Source: Hypomyces perniciosus
Taxonomy: Eukaryota; Ascomycota; Sordariomycetes; Hypocreales; Hypocreaceae
NCBI GenBank assembly: GCA_008477525.1
Contig: SPDT01000009.1
Coordinates: 868,001 to 932,000, forward strand
Length of the DNA stretch: 64,000 nt
Direction of reading: 5' to 3'
Shown: positions 1 through 11,179 of the stretch, piece by piece
Layout: each line of letters opens with the position of its first letter
Position numbering within the stretch: the stretch's first letter is position 1
Program-made: the position numbers and the translations under genes
Notes under the pieces: model-generated
The model's input: the letters and a program-made list of their open reading frames with translations, nothing else
The model's database searches: none
What the model was told of the DNA's origin: nothing

Positions 1-420
1 CTTTTTTTTTTCTTTAACTATTTAAACCTTTAAAAAGAAAAAGGTAGGGCCTTTATCTTTTATAGTATAAACTATATTAAAACCTAGCTTTAACTAAGCT
101 ATAGCTTCTTTATTTAGTTTAATAAAAAGATAGTTATTTATATAAGTCATAATAAAAATACTATTATTTAAATTATAAAAATTTATAGAGTTGGAAATTA
201 AAGGCTTATATTTTAGTTTATTTTTTAAAGTTTATAAAGCCTATTATTATTCTTTAAAGGACTATTTAAGACTATAAAGAGCTTTCTATAACTAAATAAC
301 TTAATCTATATTAAGGTTATTACTTAATTTCTTAAAAATAAATTTAATTTTAAGGGAAATTTAACTAATATAGTCTTGAAATCCTTTAGGGAAGTTAAGG
401 AAAATAGTTTCTTTAAGTAT
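1..420 (-). pseudogene. Ty1/copia reverse transcriptase remnant, RIP-decayed
   Basis: Reading the minus strand gives a recognisable copia RT order despite stops. A segment like IFLNFPKGF near 360-400 is the usual position of the VYM-QPPGF motif. KALYSLK near 270-290 matches ALYGLKQ. IFIMTYINNYLFI near 110-160 matches the catalytic YVDD block with both Asp turned into Asn. KDKGPTFFFL near 40-70 matches the LKDLGP..YFLG block. The Asp-to-Asn and Gly-to-Ser changes are G-to-A transitions, as RIP makes. It is cut by the window start and by the repeat beginning at 421. No function can remain. Confidence 0.6.
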
Positions 421-1000
421 TATTAAAAAGGAGGGCTAAAAAGCAAGGATTTCTATATAATTAGGTAACCTTCCTATTCTGGCTAGACCCGGAATTAGGC
501 CTGATACTAGGACTAAGTTCCTGGAGGAACTTTGGTATAAGTCAGGAAATTTCTATTATCTTTAATAATAATAATTAAGCTAGGACCAGCTACCCCGCCT
601 ACCCTAAACTCAATACAATGGCCATAATGGCTATTATGAAAAATCTGACTAAAATAGTTTCCTGTTTATATAGCTGTAAGTTAATTGGCCGATTTTCTAT
701 ATAAATAAATTCTGCGGAAAATAAAAATAGGGCCACGAACCTAATTCTGCCGCTATATTCCTATTATCTAATTAGAGGACTATTATAGAAGACAAAGCTA
801 TTGTTTATACAATTCACTTCTATACTAGCTATATATCACTAGATATTCTATAGCTTTCTAGCTATAATTCAGTTACAATTTAATTGTTTATCTATTATTA
901 ACTTAATTAGACTCTTAGTCGTTTCCTTATTACTGCATTAGGTATACCTTCCTTAAAGCTGCACTTAAATAAGGTTCAGTATAACCTTGTTATTTTAATA
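421..1000 (-). repeat. 580-bp dispersed repeat, LTR-like, RIPed copy
   Basis: This stretch is the reverse complement of 42,174-42,752 over its whole length, with many C-to-T/G-to-A differences. Shared blocks include the run around 460-560 (Pro/Gly-rich-looking GC patch) and the end near 980-1000. The better copy begins TGTTAAAA and ends TTTTAACA, the short inverted TG..CA termini expected of an LTR; here they read TATTAAAA and TTTTAATA. I see no 5-bp target duplication next to either copy. It could be a solo LTR or a non-autonomous element. Confidence 0.55.
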
Positions 1001-4000
1001 ACCTTCTAGAAGCTAGTAATTTTCTTTAACTATAAATTATTTAGGAATATAATATTTATAGTATAATACTGCTTTGCAATCTTCCTGCTATATATTAACT
1101 ATAAATTAAATATAAAATTAAACTTATTTAACTATATAAACTTATTATTAGGCTTATTATTAAGCTCTGCACTATTATCCTTTACTTTAATTTTTTTAAT
1201 TGTAAAGCCTTTAACTTTGCGGCCTATCTTAATTAATATATACTAGTAGTTAAATACGCCTAGCTCTACTTCAGTAAACTAGGCTATTAGCGACACTAAC
1301 TGCTTACTAAACTCCGATATATCCTAATAGCCCTTAAACCCTAGCTAAGTATTTATTTAAAGTTATCTATTACTAAGTAACTAGATTATCTCCTTTTTTA
1401 ATACTTTTATTATCTTTATTATTAAAGCTATAGCTATAGCTATAGCTATAATACTATTAAACTATTATATTACCCTATTTAATACAAAACCCTTACTAAT
1501 AGCATTAACTAATATCTCTTAATATAGTAATAGCTCTTTAAGCAGTAGTAGCTATATAATATACATTACTATTATTTTGCCTATATACTTTAGTAAAAAG
1601 CGCGTAACCTTAATGCTAATATCCTAAATCACTTTACTTTTATTACAGTCTATAATTAAAAAGACTTACCTATTAAAGACAAAGATATTCTATATTAGCT
1701 GCTCTTTATTATAGTACTATATTATTATAATCTCGGGCCTGCGCCTTAACTGCCTACCCTAAGTATATATATTTACTAAATGCGCTAGCTTAAACTTATA
1801 TAATAGTATTAACTAGCGCTTTACTTTCCTTACTCGCTAACTACACTTTTTAATATCCTATAACTTATTTATTATTAACCTAAACACTTTACTAGAACTA
1901 TACTATAACTAGCTATTCTCTTTATACCCAGTAAATAAATTATTAATAGCGCCTTTTATAAAATTATCCTTAATATAATACAGATTAATCTCTTACTTAA
2001 AATTAGCCTAGTTACTATATAGTAGTTTATTTAATAGTATCATAGTCTTAGTTACCCCTTTATATACAGTCTAGTAAAAGTCTATTATTTTTAACAGCTG
2101 CCTAATATACTGTAATATCTTTTTATCCTTAAGTTATAAAAGTTTTAGTATACTGCCCTTATAATAGCAGTACCCTTTACTATATACTATTTACTTAATT
2201 AATATAGCGACTAGTATAAATAAGCCCTTAACTAGCTAGTTCTTAAACTGCTTTTAGAAATATTTAATAGCATTAAATATTATTTTATTTAGGTTTTTAG
2301 CTTAGTTAATTTTTAGTTTATCCCTAAAAATATACTTTAATATTATTAAATAAATATATTATAGCAGACTAGTAAACTTTACTATTACTGCGCTTATATT
2401 TAGGTTCTATATCTACTTAATACTGTTTTAATATAGTATAGCTGTAAAGTAAATTAATAGGTTTTTATATATATTAAATATAACCTACCTTTTAATTAAT
2501 TAAACTAAAAAGCAGAAAATATATTTATTTGATGCTATATTTCATTTATTTTATCCACTATTATTATTACTATTATTATTATTTAAGCTAATACTTAAAT
2601 TATTTATATTACTGCTATTATCTTTAGCTAGCCCTATACTGTTATTACTATTACTATTTATTAACTTAATAATTATATATAATTTATCCTATTATATATT
2701 ATTAAAGTAAATACTATAGCACTTTTTAACTTCCTCTTTACCTAGCTAATATATTTAAATACAATAGTAGAGATAGTTTATTTAGTGCGCTATATATTTA
2801 GCTATTATACTTGTATTCTTACTTTACTTAAATAGCCAGTTACCCTATTTATCTGCCTTAATACTGCCTAGCTATATAAATGCCTTATCTAATATAAGCT
2901 TTAATTACCTTTTATATCTCTTAACCTTACAATTAAAACTATTAGCCAGCTATACTATCTACTCTTACTTTAAATATATATCTTTATCTTATATTTTCTC
3001 TTAAACAATATAGCTAATTAAGCTAGTACTTGCCTTTTACAGTTAAAGTAAATCTTTCCTAACTAAATACTTTATATAGCCTACCCTGCAGACTTATATT
3101 AACTTATAGTTAATTTTAATCCTACTATCTATAATTTATTAAACCTTTTATTTTTAACTTTAATAATAACTTTATATTCTTTAATAATATTCTATTACCT
3201 AGGTAATACTTTTAAGTTAATAGTACTATTAATACTGCTAATACTGCTACTATAAGCGCTACTGCTCTACTCCTACTTAACCCCCTTTTTAGCCCCTTGC
3301 CTATTTACCTTAAACCAGTTACTTGCCATTTAAGCTTAAAAAAAGCACTAATACTAAACGCTAGTCTGCCATAATATATTATATTACTCCTCTCTCTCTA
3401 TTAGCTGCTATATAACCTTTAGCGATACTTAACTAAGTATATACAGGTTTATTTATCTATACTCCTTTTAGCAGTATTTCTTTATACCTTTCTCTTTATA
3501 ATATATATACTAGCAAAACCAGTAAACTAGACTATTTATTACTAGTTCCTCAAGAAGTAGGTTTATAGTATAGTCTAGTAGTAGGAACTGAAATCCCAGC
3601 TTTAAATCGGCTTATATTTAAACGATACCTAGCAGCTAGTAAATAGCCGCTATAATCTCTTATTGCTTTTTAGCTAGAAGCCTATATAGTAATACTGCTA
3701 AATAGCTATCTACCTTATTATATATATACCTAAAGTAATAGTCAATATAGATAATAATCCACTATATTTATAAATACTAAAATAGTCTATTACTTACTAT
3801 TATTTTTCTTTATACTAAAACGCTAAATATTAAATGCTAAATTTTAAACCCTGCTATAACCTTTTATAAAATAGTAAACTATTATATAGAAATTGTATAT
3901 ATATATAAATCGCGCTATATATATCTCTATACTCTTGTTCAGCTAATATAAACCATACCTGCTGCCTTAATTTTAGCGCTATACTGACCCTAGATTTACT

Positions 4001-4189
4001 ATAACCCTAAGTAACCCTAAACCTAACTAAACCTAAGACCTAATTAGTAAATACGCTTTAATCCCCCCCTGCAAATAAAATCAAACCAGTGGCGCACCCC
4101 CTATAGGCCAATTAGTAAATGCACTCCAATAGCCTCCGGTTTAATTTTATTTAGCTATAGTGCCTAGGCGTGGAACCTGCTATCTTCCT
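1001..4189. other. AT-rich RIP-decayed DNA, unresolved
   Basis: Very A+T-rich, TpA-dense sequence with stops in all frames. It may hold the rest of the copia element whose RT lies at 1-420 (integrase and gag would be expected here on the minus strand), but I could not recognise a motif. A short GC-richer patch at about 3,540-3,620 and 4,080-4,140 has no recognisable product. Confidence 0.5.
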
Positions 4190-4535
4190 ACTAAAAGACG
4201 CTATTTTTAGGGAAATTCCTAGATCTAAAGATCCTAGCTGGCTAGCTAGCCGGGTCCAGAAAAATCATGCTAACTAAATACAATACCCTTCCTTTCTTTT
4301 CTTTCCTTTATTATACTTATCCTTTCCCACCTCTTTTATTTTCCTATTTTCCTATTTTCCTATTACCTATCCTTTTATTTTCTATTTTTCTTTACCTTTA
4401 TCTTTTACCTTTTCCTTTATTTACTTTCCTTTACTATTATATCTTTATTTAAAGTATAATTAAACTAGATAGCTAAATAATACTAGGGCAGAATAGCTTG
4501 GGCAGCAAAATATAGCCTAACCTAACCCTAGACTA
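4190..4535 (+). repeat. Repeat family R, copy 1 (telomere-like end), left arm of inverted pair
   Basis: A GCTAGCTAGCC-rich head is followed by a pyrimidine-rich low-complexity tract (CTTTCC/TATTTTCC units, 4,285-4,440) and a conserved tail with GGCAGAATAGCTTGGGCAGC and CCTAACCTAACCCTAGA. The same unit occurs inverted at 9,200-9,575, and tails recur at 24,660-24,725, 41,835-42,043 and 42,044-42,173. The 61-codon open frame inside is only the pyrimidine tract and is not called as a gene. Confidence 0.6.
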
Positions 4536-4543
4536 ACCTATAA

Positions 4544-4658
4544 TATTATATTCCAAGCACGTTTCCCTTATATACAGTACTATTATAATAATTGCTAGAA
4601 ATGCAATTATTAGCTTATTCTTTTACTTATTAACGTAATAGTATAATAGTTTATTATA
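4544..4658 (+). repeat. Solo LTR, 115 bp, RIPed, with 5-bp target duplication
   Basis: Aligns end to end with 9,076-9,194 (shared core TTCC[A/G]AGCACGTTTCCC and ATTGCTAGAAATG). Its ends read TATTAT..TTATA where the better copy has TGTTAC..GTTACA, as expected from RIP. It is flanked on both sides by TATAA (4,539-4,543 and 4,659-4,663), a perfect 5-bp duplication, so it is best read as a solo LTR left by recombination. Confidence 0.65.
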
Positions 4659-4663
4659 TATAA

Positions 4664-6800
4664 TAGGTAAAATATATACTTATCTACAATTTACTACTTT
4701 AAGGTTTTTCTTAGTATTAAGGTTATAACGCTTTACTACTTTAAGGTTTTTTTAATATTAAGGTTTTAATCCTTACTAAATATAGTAAAGTTAAGAATAT
4801 ATCTTTATAGCTTTAAAAATAACAATAAACTTAAATCTTTTATTATTAATTATAGAAAATAGCTGTAAAGTTAAAAGTATCTTTATTAAAACACTAGATT
4901 TTATAGACTTTTATAAAATTTAGCTATTATATAAAATTAAAACTTTTGTCCTTAACCCTTAGTCTAATCTTTTTATATAATGTTTACTTTCTTTAAGTAG
5001 TCCCTCTATAGATATTGATTTATTTATTATAAGGCTTATTAGCTAGACAAGTAAGGAATACTAACTTTTAATACATTTTAGTATAGTACTATAGGATATG
5101 AAATATATGTTTGTATTTTATATTTTTAAAATATCCTATATATAGGGCTTATATTATTATATACTTTACAATAATATCTTTACCTTCCACTAAAATTAGA
5201 CCTTTAATAAGGAGGTTAGATACCTGCAGTTAATACAGTATATACTAAATAAAATGTTTAAATTATTGTTTATAGCGCTTTGCTTTTAATATATTTCTTT
5301 TATTGCATTAATGTTAAAAGTAACTTCTTATTACAATATATTAAAAGGATATAGAGTGGCTCTTTATTTCCTTAAAAGAATAATCACTATACTATAAGTG
5401 AAGTTAAAGGCTGAGCCTAGTTATTAAAAGATAGAATAGAAAAACTAGTTCTTAATATATATACTACAGTAAAGTAACTGGCATTCCTTCTTTATAGTGG
5501 CGCTGGCGATACTTGTTATGCTTCTGCCAATCTATTATACCAGGCCAGCAAAATTAAAGTCTATATCTCAGTAATTGTAGCTGACAATACGGGCCATATT
5601 ACTTACAACACCTTCAAGTTTACGATCTTAGCCTTTTCTAGCCTGTAAGTATACTATTAAAGAATGGACTGGCTTTATAAATTAATAATTTCTTTTATCT
5701 TTGCTACACTATATAGTATCTCTTTAATGCAATACAGCAATAGTAATAACTAATGAACCTTTATTACAATTACCCTGCTTAGTATTTATCCTTGACCTCT
5801 CTGTTAATATAAACCTATAAACCTCGGTTTATCCCTTAAGAATTTACCTGGATTATTATAAGAGGATAAAGATATATATTAAGTAAAGTGTAATAGTTAT
5901 AATTTTATAAAACTAGTAGGTTTAAGTAAATACTAATATATTAACAACTATTTAAATAGCTATACTAAATTATTGTAATTTATTTAGTTTTATATATAAA
6001 GGAGATATATAATAAATATACTTAAAGTAATATAAAGTGCTATTGCTTTATTACTTTATTGTTTTAAGAGCATTATAGTATATATTACTCTTTATATAAT
6101 TAGTTATTTTTTTCTATATAACCTTATAACTTCCTTTTAGTTATTAAGGCAATATATAGAGAGGTTAAAGCTTATTGTATAATACATTTTAGGTTGGGTT
6201 GTAATATATTAATACCCCTTAAAACTATATTTATTATTGTTGGATAATATTGGAATATAGTATTAGGAATACAAAGTCGATAGCCTTACTTTTACAGTTA
6301 AATGCTATTTAAAGGATTGCTTATATAGCCTCTCTTTATATATAAAGATAGCAGGGAAGGAAGCCAATTAGTAAAGGAAAGTAATAAGGCAATATACACT
6401 TTTAATAATATGTTTAGGCTGATTATATAACAGTATTATCTAACAATATAATGGAAACATGCTTAGAATGTAATAAATTAAAAGATATATAAGGCTTCTT
6501 ATTAACTTAGTATTTTAAAGAAGTCTGCTTATACTTATTTTAGCTATTTAGAGATATATATAGGAGTTATACTATTAAAACTCTAGGAACTATTAAATTA
6601 AAACCAGGATTCTTAGGCGGATATAAGGGAGGGGCGAAACATAGGTATAAAGGGCAGAGAATTTATGGTTTATAGTAAGGGAGTCTATTAAGCCTCTATA
6701 CAAGCAGTGCTTATATAAAAAGCGTAACTTTTAGGCATGGTTTTATTAACTTATATATATTACTAATATAGCTAGCTACCGCGGCTGAATCTAGCTATTT
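4664..6800. other. AT-rich RIP-decayed DNA, unresolved
   Basis: No intact frame. A less mutated patch at about 5,480-5,660 and another at 6,590-6,830 have mixed base composition, but I recognise no family in them. Confidence 0.45.
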
Positions 6801-7305
6801 AATATATAACTAGATCTTTGAAAAGTCCTATAGAGTTATACTATACTGTCTTAATGTAAAGGTTCTTCCATTCTCCGCGATATACAACGTCTTTAAACTA
6901 TACTTGCCAAGCTAATAATATAGCGTCGGTAACTAATATCCCCTATTAGGATGTTTCCTCGGCATTAAAAGCTCCCATCCTGTATATATAGTGGCTGAAG
7001 CATGTATATCCCAATTCTTGTTATAGCCTATATAATAGCCGGTTTAAGGGTGAACGAATCCGCAAGCTATCTTTCTCAACGCAAAGCCATTGACTGCCGG
7101 TATTCTTGCTTTTCTGCATGTCCTGCAAGCAGAGCCCACTATCTTTGGAGGGGGTGATGGCCTGGTTGGAGGCCTTTTCGATGACGATGTATGTGCTACC
7201 TGGCCATGGGACAGCGGGGAAGTGGCCGTCCCAGAGCTTATCCACAACAGTCGGCTCTGACTCGGGAGTATATGCCGTGAAGCCAGTAATTGAAGTAGCT
7301 GACAT
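6800..7305 (-). pseudogene. Small fungal protein pseudogene, 3' half RIPed
   Basis: The start ATG at 7,305 opens a clean frame for about 80 codons with the phrase PAVPWPGSTYIVIEKASNQA and then GSQWLCVEKD near 7,075. After that the reading shifts: the expected continuation is found in another frame with interrupting stops (GYYIGYNKNWDIHASA near 6,990-7,040, then HPNRGY and LYIAENGRTFTLRQ near 6,850-6,950). This pattern resembles small fungal hypothetical proteins with a GST-[FY]-I...WVCVE-[RK]...GFRNP layout that I recall but cannot name. G+C content falls sharply at about 7,040, inside the gene. Confidence 0.5.
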
Positions 7306-7857
7306 CTCAGGCGTTCTCGATGTCTTGACACTGCGCGAGAATGTGTGCTGATGGATGGAATTCGCAAAGACTTGGTGATTTTGATGGCTGTTTCCAAACT
7401 CGTGAAAGGGGAATTTGCTGACATTGAGCGGAGTAGAATGGTAGATGTCTGGATCACCGCATAAATATGACGTAGGGGGATGCTACGCCATATTTATTGT
7501 CACGGCTAATAGTTACTCCAGCTTCTCTATTGCTTTGCTATTATTAGCTTTAACGCTATACGAAATCTTGCACGGATGATAAAAGGATATCGTCAATTCC
7601 AAGTTTAACTTTCATGGCCTCTCGCACTAACAAAACTTTGGAGCCCTGACGGCGCTGGTGCTCTATATTACCCTTTACCTCTATATTACCTTCCACCTCT
7701 CAAATAATCTATAATCCAATATCCGCCCTAACTGCTCCTATTATTATCCTGGGGAGAGGAAAGAGTAAACTACTGGTGGCAAGGAGCTAGTAGCTGCTGA
7801 CACCAGAATAACGTCGACGCCCGTTTTAATAAAAAGAATCCTTCGCCTGCCTTTAAG
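7306..7857. other. GC-normal intergenic region
   Basis: Ordinary base composition, no convincing coding exon. It would contain the upstream regions of both the minus-strand pseudogene and the plus-strand membrane protein gene. Small open frames here overlap the pseudogene antisense and are not supported. Confidence 0.4.
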
Positions 7858-8445
7858 ATGCCACCTTTAAGATACCACCTTTTCAACCCAACTGCAGCTA
7901 TCTATCCCCTTTTAACCTATTATCCTCCTAAGGCATCACCAAGCCTGATACTCAAATCGTGTCTAGTTACAGACAGAAGAAGGCGCAGAACTGCAATGGT
8001 TCCTCCTACTTCACGTTATATAAAGCTGGGGGAGTGCCTTCTTGTTATGGCAACCTTTGCAGGGACACTTACTTTTACAACTATCTTAACTATCTCAAGT
8101 CTCCCCTCTATTGTCAATACTCTCCTTGGTTATGCCTCAGCTCTCTTTTTAGCGTCCATAACAGGCATTTTCCCCCTTTTCCTAATACTCCAGCGATTTT
8201 CCGATAACGATCCTCCCGACGATACATATTATTGGCCAGTCATTATCGGGTTCACGGTTTTCGCCTTCGCGATATTTGCTGCATTTGTCCTCTTGATTGT
8301 CGTCCTCAAATACTATATCTCTGGAGCAGCCTTTATCCTCGGCGCAACTATTGTGGGAATTAATGCTGCATTGGTGGCGGCCCTGGGGCTCTGGAACTTA
8401 TATACTGAGTGGGATGCCAGAATACGACCACTACTGAGGATTTAG
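7858..8445 (+). CDS. Putative small four-helix membrane protein
   Basis: A single open frame of 195 codons; an internal ATG at 7,996 gives a 149-residue form starting MVPPTSRYIKLGE, which may be the real start because the first 46 residues look like leader sequence. Four strongly hydrophobic segments follow (about residues 58-80, 84-108, 127-150 and 154-180), separated by short polar loops such as QRFSDNDPPDD, and a short C-terminal tail. No family is recognised. Base composition is normal although RIP-decayed DNA lies on both sides. Codon flow and helix spacing suggest a genuine protein; expression is unknown. It could also be a relic of a larger gene. Confidence 0.45.
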   Translation: MPPLRYHLFNPTAAIYPLLTYYPPKASPSLILKSCLVTDRRRRRTAMVPPTSRYIKLGECLLVMATFAGTLTFTTILTISSLPSIVNTLLGYASALFLASITGIFPLFLILQRFSDNDPPDDTYYWPVIIGFTVFAFAIFAAFVLLIVVLKYYISGAAFILGATIVGINAALVAALGLWNLYTEWDARIRPLLRI

Positions 8446-8639
8446 AAGATTTCTCCAAAGGCCGGCACGGGAGGTACTGGGTCGTGGGCGGGCTAAGCGG
8501 CAGCGAGAGGGTTCCCCGGGCCGGATCATTATCTAGAGGCACGCGATAACGACCAGGAAGGAAGGGATAGGTCCGATACGGCAGGGTCAGAGTAGGCCCA
8601 TATACTAACACAATACGGACAAAAGCTGGCAAAGGAGGA

Positions 8640-9060
8640 GGATAAGTGGTGGCGAACTATCGAATAGAAAGTGTTTTTGTGCCTTTTCTGAAAAACGCTA
8701 TAGGGGTAATAAAGGGGCGTCAACAAAAACGCCGTCACTAAGATTATAGCGAGAGAGTGCGTTGGCAACTACATTATCTTGTCCAGGGCAGTACTTAATA
8801 ACGAAATTAAAGGGCGAGAGAAAGTCTGCCTGAAGATGGTATTTGTTTTTTCGAGACATGTCTATCGTGGTCATGAACTTGGACAGCGCTTAATTGTCGG
8901 ACTGGACTGAGACGGGATTCCGACAGGTCTACTACTGCAAGGGTTGCTGGTAATTTAACAAAATGCAACCGAACTGAACCGTGCACGCGATCGTGTCTTT
9001 CTTGTATTTCATTAAATACATGATTTTTATCCGTGCACGTTACGACCTAATAGCTCTCGC
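8640..9060 (-). pseudogene. Ty3 RNase H/linker fragment
   Basis: Minus-strand reading gives FNFVIKYCPGQDNVVANALSR followed by YNLSDGVF, which matches the end of the Ty3 RNase H domain (F.I.YRPGK.N..ADALSR). Just upstream SDN-ALSKFMT and SRK are recognisable in shifted frames. The block is interrupted by stops and frameshifts and no RT or integrase is attached. Its base composition is near normal, so it has escaped most RIP. Confidence 0.6.
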
Positions 9061-9075
9061 AGCTAGGGACAGTAT

Positions 9076-9194
9076 TGTTACGTTCCGAGCACGTTTCCCT
9101 TATATACAGTTGGTACCGTTATGATAATTGCTAGAAATGCGATTATTAGCCTATTCTTTTGCCTGTTGGCGTAACGGTATAATGGTTTGTTACA
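9076..9194 (+). repeat. Solo LTR, 119 bp, with 5-bp target duplication
   Basis: Begins TGTTACGTTCC and ends GGTTTGTTACA, the TG..CA termini of an LTR with matching inverted ends. Flanks are AGTAT (9,071-9,075) and AGTGT (9,195-9,199): a 5-bp duplication with one G/A difference. A RIPed relative is at 4,544-4,658. Confidence 0.65.
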
Positions 9195-9199
9195 AGTGT

Positions 9200-9575
9200 C
9201 TAGGGTTAGGTTAGGCTATATTTTGCTGCCTAAGCTATTCCGCCCTAGTATTATCTAGCTATAGAGTTTAGTTACACTTTAAGTAAAGAAATAAAGGTAA
9301 ATTAAGTAAAAGTAAAGGTAAGGGGTAAATGTATAGGAATAGGAAATAGAAAGATAAGTAATAAAGGATATACGTAAAAATAAAAAATAGGAAAATATAA
9401 AAATAGGAAAAAAAAAAAAAAAAAAAGGAAAGGTATAATAAAAAAAGGCAAGGAAAGGAAAGGAAAGGAAAGGAAGCTATATTTAATTAAAATGGTTTTT
9501 CTAGGCCTAGCTAGCTAGCTAGGGTCTTTAAATCTAGGAATTTCCTTAGCTATAAAAACTGCTAATTAGGCCCTA
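9200..9575 (-). repeat. Repeat family R, copy 2, right arm of inverted pair
   Basis: Reverse complement of 4,190-4,535: tail first (CTAGGGTTAGGTTAGGCTAT, TGCTGCCTAAGCTATTC), then a purine-rich tract (AGGAAAGG units and a poly-A run near 9,410-9,425), then the GCTAGCTAGCTAGG head and GGAATTTCCTTAGC. The two arms lie about 4.7 kb apart and face each other. Confidence 0.6.
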
Positions 9576-11170
9576 GTCTTAGCTAAAGTTAGCCTAATTA
9601 GGCTATCTAGCTATTTAGTTACTGTTGGTCCTATAAGCTGCTGTAGCATTTTATAAAGCTTAGCAGTAGTTTTTTCTATAAAACTACTAGTTAAAAGGAC
9701 AATAGGCCTAAAAGAGGCATTTAAGGCACTGTATTTATAGTGTTTTTCCTTGGCTGCCTTTATAAGTATACTATAAAGGTTTTCTTTAGCTAATACTTTA
9801 TTAATAGCTACCTTTTATTAGTAGCTTTATAGGTATCCTTATACCTTAAGGTAACCTGGTCCCTATAATAGCTATAGGGTAGGTCTATAGGCTTAGCTAG
9901 TAATAGGAACTAGCTTTTTAGCGATTTAGTAATCTTAAAGTCTATTATAATTAACTGTTTTTATATTAATAAAACCTAAAGCTATTAATAGTTAAAGTAG
10001 TTAATATTTTTAGCTTAGCTTTTTAAGAATAAAAGTTTAAGTTAACTGTTAACTGGGCTAGCTGTTTTTAGTTAGCCTTTATAAAGATAGCCTTAGTAGT
10101 TTTTATAGGGCTAGGCTAGCTAGCTATTTAACTAGTTATTTAACCTAATAATATACTATTAATATATAGTAACTTTAAAAATAACTTAAATAAGTATTAC
10201 CTTTACTTAGTTAAAAGAATTGCTATAAATATATAACTAAATAGGATATATTTATACCTATATAAATAACTCTATATATAAAATGGAATTAATAATAAAA
10301 TAGCTATTAAAGTAATTTTAACTGCTTTAGCTATATAAGCAGAACCTGTATATGCTTATAGATAGGGAGATTATACTGTAAATAACCCTATTTATAAAAA
10401 GTATTATACTATATCTTAAATTACTTACATTATATATAGCTATATAGTATACTTTTAAGAAAAAGTAAAATATAATATATTCCTAATTAAAATCCTATTT
10501 TACTTTATAAAATAGGTATAGGATTATAATGCTTTTAAAGAATAAATTATAACTATATAGTATTAAGACTTTAAGGTTATTATTATTAAATTAAATACTA
10601 AAACCTTAAAGGAATATTATTAGCTATAAAGATTTAAAGAATATAAGTTTAAAAGATATTATATTTACTGCTAAGAGAAATTAATAAAGTAGTATTTCTG
10701 CTATAATAAAAGGTTTAAATATAATCAATAATACCATTTAAAGTGCAATAGCTTAAAGTATATTATATATAAATAAAATAAATTAAGGGATTAATATATA
10801 TAATAAGCTAATAATACCTTATATTTATTACTAGACTATATATACTATTAAAAAGATAAATGCGCTATCTACTTATAGGGAAAACTTTAAAAGTAGTGAA
10901 TATAAAAGTATATAAAGTATAAACTTACTTTAAAAGACAAAGAGATTAATTAGATTATAAAAGAGCTGCATTAAAATCAGTTTAATTTTATTACCTATAA
11001 AGGAACTGCCTATAATAAAAGAAGGTAGTATTTACTTTAAGGAACCTTAATTAACTGTAAAATTTATATAAAATAAAAAGAATTAAGAAATAATTAATAC
11101 TATTTATAAAAGGGCTATAAAGTAATAATTAATAAATTATATCTTTTAAAATATTAAATAATAAAAGTAA
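9576..11170 (+). other. AT-rich decayed DNA, probable gag region of RIPed Ty3 element
   Basis: No intact frame. Position directly upstream of the protease/RT remnants suggests leader and gag of that element; Cys codons cluster near 10,660-10,750 as a zinc knuckle might, but the motif is too eroded to state. Confidence 0.35.
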
Positions 11171-11179
11171 TAATAAAGA

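Noticed and set aside
4267..4452. 61-codon Phe/Leu/Tyr-rich open frame
   Set aside because: It is only the pyrimidine-rich low-complexity tract of repeat R; the inverted copy at 9,280-9,480 is not coding.
4544..9194. One complete LTR retrotransposon between the two short LTRs
   Set aside because: Each LTR has its own 5-bp target duplication, so they are two independent solo LTRs.
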